Positions 5,768 through 11,417 of a stretch of DNA of 11,417 nucleotides are shown here, piece by piece. Under the pieces are notes generated by a model. That model made no database searches, was not told the DNA's origin, and saw only the letters and a list, made by a program, of their open reading frames with translations. The translations under genes were made by a program, and so were the position numbers. Origin of the DNA: Cephalothrix simula. Its lineage: Eukaryota > Nemertea > Palaeonemertea > Archinemertea > Cephalotrichidae. Position 1 is the stretch's first letter, and every line of letters begins with the position of its first letter. Location: the NCBI GenBank assembly GCA_035591015.1, contig JAXIUW010201843.1, forward strand, positions 1 to 11,417. Reading direction: 5' to 3'.

Positions 5768-6523
5768 ACAACTGCTTACAAAAGAATACTTAAGCGGTAA
5801 CAAATAGTACCGAACTTTAGGAACTTGGCTCTTTACAACACAATAATTTCGCTGCCAAAATCCTTCAAAACGATTTTTATCAGAGTTTGCAACATTACTC
5901 CAGTAATATCCTAGCCTTTAGGGATTCTTTTCCTCCCCTTGTTAATCAAAATATCATGACATGTCACGAAAAATGACACCTTGGTTGTAACTGTAAACTG
6001 TTCTCTACCATTGAAATAGTTACTGCCATTGCCATCGGTGTTGATGTCGAAATCTCTAGGCGTGAACTGTTAAGAATGTTTTTACACCAAATGGTCCATA
6101 TGGGTTCATCATACACTCTTCCCAATTGAAAATTGGTGATAATATACACGTATATGTACATCGTACACATAGAAATTAGAAAACCATTGGTAACTATTCT
6201 TTAAATTCGTCGTGCGTACGTTTTTTTTATTATAGGGGCAATCTGCTGGGGGTCAGGATCCCCCTGTACTTATAGAAAAAGGCCATATGGTATAAGACGG
6301 CGACCAGTTTATAATGTAGGAAGTGACACTGGTCTTCACCGCGGGGTATTATATTTCTAGTTAAACGAAATTTTATCGGTCAGTCAAGTATATGAATAGA
6401 ATTTAAGCTATGGATGAGGTGACATGAAATGCGAAGCAATTATGAAAGCCCTGCCATTAGGGTACCGTTGTTTCAGTTTGTTTTTCAGCCATGCTGAATT
6501 ATAGGGAATAGAATTTCTCCCGA
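5768..6523. other. Non-coding stretch
   Basis: TGACATGTCA (5957-5966) is a 10-bp palindrome. GACCAGT (6302-6308) pairs with ACTGGTC (6328-6334) around 19 bases. A run of eight T lies near 6221-6229. A 68-codon minus-strand frame (5964-6170) shows no motif. No gene is recognised. Confidence 0.55.
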
Positions 6524-6790
6524 GATAGGCTGAGAAGGGACAAGAGCCTGTGGTTCTCCACCATATATACCAACGAAAGATAGGCTGACAAGAGACAAGA
6601 GCCTGTGGTTCTCCACCGTATATACCGACGAAAGATAGGCTGACAAGGGGCAAGAGCCTGTGGTTCTCCACCGTATATACCGACGAAAGATAGGCTGACT
6701 ATGGGCAAGAGCCTGTGGTTCTCCTCCATATATACCAACGAAAAATAGGCTGACAAGAGGCACGAGCCTGTGGTTCTCCACCATATATAC
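6524..6790. repeat. Minisatellite, 55-bp unit, five units
   Basis: Units begin at 6524, 6579, 6634, 6689 and 6744, exactly 55 bp apart with no indels. The last unit stops after ATATATAC at 6790. Each starts with RATAGGCTGA, has GAGCCTGTGGTTCTCC at its centre and ends YATATATACCRACGAAA or close. Units 2 and 3 share GTATATACCGACG where units 1 and 4 have ATATATACCAACG. Differences cluster at the ACAAGRGRC segment. AGGCT and AGCCT within a unit are complementary, as are TGGT and ACCA around TCTCC. Three overlapping minus-strand open frames arise because the unit has no stop in any minus frame and 55 is not a multiple of 3. These are not genes. Confidence 0.95.
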
Positions 6791-7655
6791 ATGTACCACT
6801 CATTTGAAACTTACTGCAACTATCCGCATGCTATTTTACCATCTTATTCAGTATTTACCAACTTTTTGATGTTGTCCCCAAAAGAATTGTAATGTTAAAC
6901 GTTTTTTTTAAGAAGCCATGTTATGCTGTTACTTAACTATGCTATGTGTAGACTTAAACTGCAAACCAATACAAATTGAATTTTGTACCCGTTAGCACGG
7001 TCGTATCTGACTTTTTTGTCTTTTTAGAATAAGAAACAGTCTTTGAATTACCATTAGTAATGTTTCATGTCAATAACAGATTCTGCCTTCGTTATGTTTA
7101 GTAAATTAGAAGATTTGTTGAAGGGCCATTTAGTCATTTAGAGAAGTCTGTCTACAGACTTCAAATAGCGTCCAGATTTCGTCAACTCCCAAGAGTTCTT
7201 CTAAATGAAAGAACATATGATTTTCTTGTCGTTGACTGTCATATTACCAAGATTTAGTGAGCAGTAAAAACTATGGGGGACTTTACTGTCCAGAACGACT
7301 TCGTCGTACTAAAATCCTAGGCCGCACTCATTTTATGGTTTATTCTAAATTAATGGCGTTTGAAGGTGTATTAAGAAAATCCAGGAGCTTTCTCTGAATT
7401 GCAATTTATAGTCTTACGATTGTATCAAGAATGGATTTCTTTTGACTGGTCAAAAACGCAGATATTGTAACTCTAATAGCAAAAGTTTGAAAGAAAATGT
7501 AAATAAAATTTTTTCGTGCTGGTATATCTAAGGTGTGTTGTGCAAGCTCACGAGCTGATAAAGTGATCCAGAGTACCCTTAAGCCTTATGTAGGTACAGA
7601 CAAGTCATCAAATGACAATGCGTCCCTATCGATTCATTTTCGAGTCCATAGTCCT
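6791..7655. other. Non-coding stretch
   Basis: TACATGTA overlaps the end of the minisatellite at 6788-6795. GAAGTCTGT (7143-7151) and ACAGACTTC (7154-7162) form a perfect 9-bp palindrome with a CT centre. AATAAA occurs at 7502-7507. Two overlapping plus-strand frames of 60-64 codons at 7533-7794 have no motif. No gene is recognised. Confidence 0.55.
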
Positions 7656-7723
7656 GGTGTCGCAGAAATCATTTTCCGAAGGGGTTTTTTACTACTTATC
7701 CCTGAACTTCTTTCGGCGACACC
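7656..7723. repeat. 68-bp stem-loop with 8-bp ends
   Basis: GGTGTCGC (7656-7663) and GCGACACC (7716-7723) are perfect inverted ends, extended imperfectly inward by AGAAA against TTTC. CpG-containing arms are uncommon in this AT-rich surrounding. It may be a small foldback remnant. No target duplication is obvious. Confidence 0.6.
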
Positions 7724-7777
7724 ATAAATATATAACACCGGTAGCAATGCGACTTATTCACTATTTCGTTCCCAGAC

Positions 7778-7799
7778 AATTTTCATCCCCATGAAAATT
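7778..7799. repeat. Perfect 9-bp hairpin
   Basis: AATTTTCAT (7778-7786) and ATGAAAATT (7791-7799) pair around CCCC, and the match extends outward with one inserted base. It is followed by plain AT-rich sequence to about 7960. Confidence 0.65.
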
Positions 7800-7960
7800 T
7801 GTTCCCAAATACTTGTCCTACAAACATATTTCTTGCCAACCTAATATTATAATCAATGCAAAGGCCGGTGCATTGAAGCCTGCTTGGGCACTTTCTTTAT
7901 AAACTCTTTCCTCCTATAACCCTGAAGAGAATCTATTTCTTTATGTAATGCAAGTTTCTG

Positions 7961-8226
7961 GCCCTGGTGCTTAGCCCAGGGGGTAGACCATCCAACTCAC
8001 GATTCGAAGGTCACGAGCTCGAATCCAGTATTAAGGACCCCGACAGCTCAGTGCTCCATACTGAGTGGTGCTTTTCAATCAAAGCCCTGTACAATTGAGA
8101 CTTAATAAACCCCCAATTCGAAAACAGTAGTTGACAAGTTGGCGGTTTCCAGAGTTGGGCCAGGAGATTGGCCTCGAAGAGTGTATATCACTGTCAATCT
8201 CATAATTAAAACTCAAGGAGTACTTG
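7961..8226 (+). mobile_element. tRNA-headed SINE-like element, copy 1
   Basis: TAGCCCAGGGGGTAGA (7972-7987) fits the A box of a tRNA gene. GAGCTCGAATCC (8015-8026) fits the B box with one T-to-C change, and the spacing between them is what a tRNA body gives. The acceptor stem does not pair, so this is a tRNA-derived promoter and not a tRNA gene. A hairpin follows in the middle part (CTCAGT 8047-8052 with ACTGAG 8060-8065). The segment from about 8097 to 8226 is shared with copy 2, including GGCCAGGAGATTGGCC. Such elements are transcribed by RNA polymerase III and moved by a partner LINE. No clear target duplication was found. Confidence 0.7.
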
Positions 8227-8798
8227 ACTGTGGGTAAACAATATTGTATTTAGCGTTTCTTGTTACCTCTCCGGAATGTACCAACATGAACAGTGCCAGG
8301 AACAGATTTTACCCTTCCAAAGAAGCCCTGTTCAGTTTAGTTTAATAAAGTCACCGATCTACCAGGCTCGGTTAATTTGCTTTGGGTTGAGGAGTTTTTA
8401 TTGGTATTGGATTACCGAAGACAAATTTTTAATATGCACTCAAACATCCATGGATTATTTATCTCAATACCAGCTGCATCTTTTCTACGGCTTAAGCAAG
8501 TGCTTGTTCACAGTTCATCAAGCATTTGGAAAAAGGATTAGACAAAATTCTGATTTTAAATTTCCTTGATTTTAGCAGTTGTTGATATTATTCAGTCGGA
8601 TTTTCCTCCTATGATCACGACTCAACCCTTGAGGCGCTTGTTCTAGTAGACATCATTGAGCACGAAGCAAGAATTAGAGGAATGCACAACTGGAGAATAA
8701 AATTGGGGCAGTAAAATGTGCAAAAAGATAAGCCTTTTCAATTTTGCTGGATAGAAACATTTTAAATTAGTAAAGAAATTGAGAAATTCGGAAATGTG
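8227..8798. other. Spacer between two SINE-like copies
   Basis: No recognised gene. A 97-codon plus-strand frame at 8276-8569 is the longest non-repeat frame on that strand. Its product is rich in aromatic residues, with no motif, signal peptide or family I can name. It would have to be expressed alone or as an exon without visible splice signals. AATAAA is present at 8344-8349. Confidence 0.5.
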
Positions 8799-9031
8799 TC
8801 TGGGGGTTTAGATCAGTTGGCAGAGTTTCCGGTGCATGATCGGAGACTGGTTAAGGCCTTTTAATGATGATTGGCCCGTGCCATAGGCCTGGGGTTAACG
8901 ATAGAGACTTAGGCGTGGATAGAGACCATTGGGCTTTACGAGAAGAGTAGCTAACAAATTGGTGGCCAGGAGATTGGCCTTGAATACGTATGTCATTGTT
9001 AATCACATAATCAAAACTCCAACTCAAGAAA
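8799..9031 (+). mobile_element. tRNA-headed SINE-like element, copy 2
   Basis: TAGATCAGTTGGCAGAG (8809-8825) is a good A box and GGTTAAGGCC (8849-8858) a degenerate B box at tRNA-like spacing. From about 8905 the sequence aligns with copy 1: GAGACTTA, then AGTAGCTAACAAATTGG against AGTAGTTGACAAGTTGG, then CCAGGAGATTGGCC, then an AATCACATAATCAAAACT-type tail. Copy 2 lacks about 14 bases that copy 1 has before CCAGGAG. The head is clearly different from that of copy 1. The two are either relatives with exchanged tRNA heads or strongly diverged. Confidence 0.6.
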
Positions 9032-10211
9032 GTTTAAGGTGTTTATGTTTTTGACAAGAATCAGGCCAAGGCAGTCTTTTCCATCGCTTTAAAGATTCAA
9101 CTGTGCATCTACGAGGAACAAATGGCTGGAAATATCTATGCCATAGATTGAAAGAATTATGATTTCCATATTTCTAGGACAAAATTCGCAATGGCGTTGT
9201 CATGAAGTTTCACTTAAGTTATGTTCAAGGACCCCTCTATTGTGCAAAACACTTGAATCTTTCGGTATCCTATTCTTCCTATCCATACTAGAAAATATTT
9301 GCTGGGGAACAGTGCATACCGTCACAACGGGCGGGGGTTTTAAGACGAGGAAGGGGTAGAATGTTAAACTTGATACCCGGTCCTTTGCACGTTATTACAT
9401 CTTTGCCAACTTAAAGAATTGGACTAGTCTTGCTTTAGTCCTGTATTAATGCTTGTCGAAGGTTACTTTTTTTATTACGGTTTATAGTAGTATATGTATG
9501 AGCATGTGACTTATGGTAGTTGCCACACAGTTAATAATATCGTTACGCATCCTTCAGGTATATAAATTATAACCTTCTATTCCTAAACTTGTCAAGTACC
9601 CTAATTAGATTCGAGACTAACATGCTATAAATTAGTTGTACTTAGCACTCGAATTAGTGTTAAGGGTACGTTGTATTCTTATTATATATCATTACGATGA
9701 AACGGAGATCCAATTAAGTGACAATTATATGAATCAGCGTGATTTTGATACATGTATCGGGAATCTTATCCATTTTACTTTCACATTCAAAATGCTTATA
9801 TTTAAAAAAAGGGTTGTAAATGTTATTGTTTCTGAAAGGTAGCATGCAAATAATAGGTTATTCAATTATAGTTATCAATGTGGTCTGCATTTCGATGTGG
9901 GGTAGAAACAGTCCCTCAACCCGACCCGGGATGTTCCATAGTTTAATGAGTCTTGTGTGAGACGTTGGAGGTTTCTGGGAGTCTTTTCGTGCCTGATTCG
10001 GGTTTTTTCGGCTGGCATGGTGCATCATTGTTTAGGGTTTTGTCATAATACCCCTATTGGCTATCGTGGGTTGTTTTATGGGGACTTTTGTAGATGGTCA
10101 TTGCTTCTATATTTTATAGCATCTCCTGCCTGGTTCTTATTTTTGTATTTTATTAGTATTGTATAATCGATAATGTACAGTTACAAATGTAGTTGCTGGT
10201 TGGCAGTTTGA
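9032..10211. other. Long non-coding stretch
   Basis: Nothing is recognised as a gene. TACATGTA occurs at 9749-9756. From about 9950 to 10165 the plus strand is conspicuously T- and G-rich and A- and C-poor, and AATAAA follows at 10212. That combination would suit the 3' untranslated part of a plus-strand transcript, but no coding exon is found upstream. Plus-strand frames of 66-69 codons (9159-9359, 9636-9842, 9957-10166) have no motif, and the last is hydrophobic simply because it is T-rich. Confidence 0.5.
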
Positions 10212-10217
10212 AATAAA
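10212..10217 (+). promoter_or_regulatory. AATAAA, possible polyadenylation signal
   Basis: AATAAA follows a roughly 200-bp T/G-rich stretch and is itself followed by GTTCCTCTCATGTAG. This is the best placed of the isolated AATAAA motifs, but no transcript evidence exists in the sequence. Confidence 0.2.
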
Positions 10218-10361
10218 GTTCCTCTCATGTAGCACATTAGTGGAGCAAATGGGAGCCCCTTCTGAGGTTCAGAGGTTCCAACATCCTTTAAACAATATCT
10301 TATATTTTATTTCATAGTGGGCACTGAACTCCGTGAGATACGGCACAGGTCGTTGGTTACT

Positions 10362-10457
10362 GGGAGACATTTATCATGATCATGGTCAGTCACTCTTTTC
10401 ATTGCTCCACATTAACTTTGGTTTCCGGTTATTTTTCCAACAATCCTTCTGAAAATG
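10362..10457. repeat. Direct duplication, copy 1
   Basis: Aligns with 10546-10642 in the same orientation, about 185 bp apart. Shared blocks are CATGGTCA, CACTCTTTTCA, TGCTCCACATTAACTTT, TTTCCG and CCTTCT followed by AAAATG. The spacer between the copies is only weakly similar. No coding potential is seen. Confidence 0.8.
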
Positions 10458-10545
10458 AATGATACTTGGAAGAGGACAAATACTGTTATTAACGCCGGTC
10501 GCTACATGTACTTGGTTCACCATTACAATATTGGGTGACATAGAG

Positions 10546-10642
10546 GGGTGATATATTTCATGGTCATGGTCACTCTTTTCAAAAGTTAACTGCTCCACAT
10601 TAACTTTTATTTCCGTTTATATTTCAAAGTCCTTCTAAAATG
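10546..10642. repeat. Direct duplication, copy 2, with gained hairpin
   Basis: Second copy of 10362-10457. Where copy 1 reads CTTTTCATTGCTCC, this copy reads CTTTTC, then AAAAGTTAAC, then TGCTCC. The added AAAAGTTAA (10581-10589) is the exact reverse complement of TTAACTTTT at 10600-10608, so copy 2 holds a perfect 9-bp stem with a 10-nt loop that copy 1 lacks. Confidence 0.8.
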
Positions 10643-11295
10643 CGTACTCAAATTACGACTACTATACTTCTATTGTCGACTCCCTTGGCTACTTGAATGG
10701 GTTACCAATTTGCACCAACAAAATACAGTAGTTTTCAATTTGCAAGGACAGAGTTTTTTATTTAAACTGGACTCCAATCTGATATAGGTAATCGATGATA
10801 TAACCGATGTCAAGTTAACAAATGGTACATTACCGTACTATAGGATAAACACATTCATTTGTCAAGTAATCATAACGACCCAGACCCTGTTGTTGTATTT
10901 TTTCTTTCAAACACGGCAATGGAATTTTCACTATCGATTTTTTGTCAGGGAAATGTTTGATTTTTCATTTTCAAATATGAGCCTTAGGTACATGTAGTTT
11001 GGAGATATTAACTAATGGTGATGGATTCAAACTACAGTTTCGGTTAGTACAGGTTTCTTATCTCATTTGAGGCCCTTTTTCGATCCGAAATATTCAATCA
11101 GTGACATACTCCATACAAAAGCCCATGATTTCAGCTTCCTAAAAATGTATAAAAACTGGGTGGCATAGAACATGTAGGTTTATCCGAGCTGCCTGTTTCA
11201 GCATCAATGTCAATAACATCAGGGGTTATAACACCATAGTCCATATCAGTCTGTCAAAGCAGTGATTTATGCTTAAATATCTTAATACGATATCA
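10643..11295. other. Non-coding stretch
   Basis: No gene or clear repeat is recognised. TACATGTA occurs at 10989-10996. A TATAAAAA sequence near 11149 is not supported as a promoter by anything downstream. Confidence 0.5.
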
Positions 11296-11314
11296 GTTAA
11301 TTAATTAACCGGTT
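11296..11314. repeat. Overlapping palindromes
   Basis: GTTAATTAATTAAC (11296-11309) is a perfect 14-bp palindrome, and AACCGGTT (11307-11314) overlaps its end. The base composition changes here from AT-rich to GC-rich. Confidence 0.6.
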
Positions 11315-11354
11315 ATGCGGCGGTCAATGTGAACCCTAATCCCCCCCTACCCAG

Positions 11355-11417
11355 GGATCGACGGCGTCGAACAGTGAAAGCCTGGCGAATCATTTCCGAA
11401 TGCATGGCGATAGCCTG
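11355..11417 (+). CDS. Possible 5' part of an exon cut by the window end
   Basis: The sequence TCCCCCCCTACCCAG ends at 11354 and resembles an intron 3' end: a C-rich pyrimidine tract and CAG, with CCTAAT about 20 bases upstream as a branch-point candidate. From 11355 the frame is open for 21 codons to the window edge (begins GSTASNSESL). A second plus frame is also open and the third has a stop after six codons. The stretch is GC- and CpG-richer than the rest. The minus strand is also open here, with GGGTAGGG as a possible donor, so the strand is not certain. No family can be named from so few residues. Confidence 0.25.

Noticed and set aside
6408-6799. Three overlapping minus-strand open frames of 87-104 codons with repeated peptides
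   Set aside because: They are readings of the 55-bp minisatellite in three frames. The repeat unit lacks minus-strand stops, which makes open frames without coding selection.
7965-8036. A functional tRNA gene
   Set aside because: A-box and B-box sequences fit, but the acceptor and other stems do not pair, and downstream sequence is shared with a second SINE-like copy.
8276-8569. 97-codon plus-strand open frame between the SINE-like copies
   Set aside because: No recognised motif, no signal peptide, no splice signals, and a length within what chance gives in this much six-frame sequence.
1-11417. CRISPR array, bacterial operon, phage or IS element
   Set aside because: No regularly spaced identical repeats with unique spacers, no ribosome-binding-site-led gene runs, no transposase or phage-type proteins. 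The signals present are eukaryotic.

Overview
The window looks like nuclear DNA of a eukaryote, most likely a marine invertebrate and possibly a bivalve mollusc. It is AT-rich (roughly 35-40% GC by eye) and has no convincing complete gene on either strand. Open frames are short and unconserved-looking, there are no bacterial operon features, and several AATAAA motifs occur. The DNA is packed with small dispersed and tandem repeats, including two tRNA-headed SINE-like copies. The 8-mer TACATGTA occurs seven times. The bivalve assignment is a guess from general repeat style, not from a recognised gene.

Layout. Positions 1-1100 hold a 20-bp tandem doublet and a direct repeat of about 180-195 bp (609-804 and 914-1093). 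The DNA between its copies carries the palindrome GGTCACGTGACC. Positions 1100-1870 are plain, with two perfect short palindromes. Positions 1873-2645 are a block of three abutting repeat segments: a roughly 294-bp element with 11-bp terminal inverted repeats (R1), a fragment of a second element (R2), and a second R1 copy. R2 recurs at 3698-4028 as a 331-bp foldback whose two arms are inverted copies. Every R2 arm carries a perfect TGACGTCA (CRE-type) motif. Positions 2640-3430 and 4300-5330 carry several perfect or near-perfect stem-loops.

Positions 5516-5564 hold the cleanest small structure: a 16-bp perfect inverted repeat around a 5-nt loop, bounded on both sides by the same 6-bp direct repeat. 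A 75-codon open frame with protein-like composition follows (5540-5767) and may be an exon or chance. Positions 6524-6790 are a 55-bp minisatellite with five units. Its unit length is not a multiple of 3 and its minus strand has no stops, which explains the overlapping open frames there. Positions 7961-8226 and 8799-9031 are two SINE-like copies with different heads and a shared 3' region. Positions 10362-10642 hold a roughly 95-bp direct duplication in which the second copy has gained an inverted copy of its own sequence. At the right edge, a C-rich tract ending in CAG is followed by a GC-richer open stretch that may be the start of an exon running out of the window.

No set of genes working together can be described. 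The window is best read as intergenic or intronic DNA shaped by small non-autonomous transposons, tandem duplication and palindrome-forming events. No element boundary has been confirmed against other genomic copies, and no homology search was possible.
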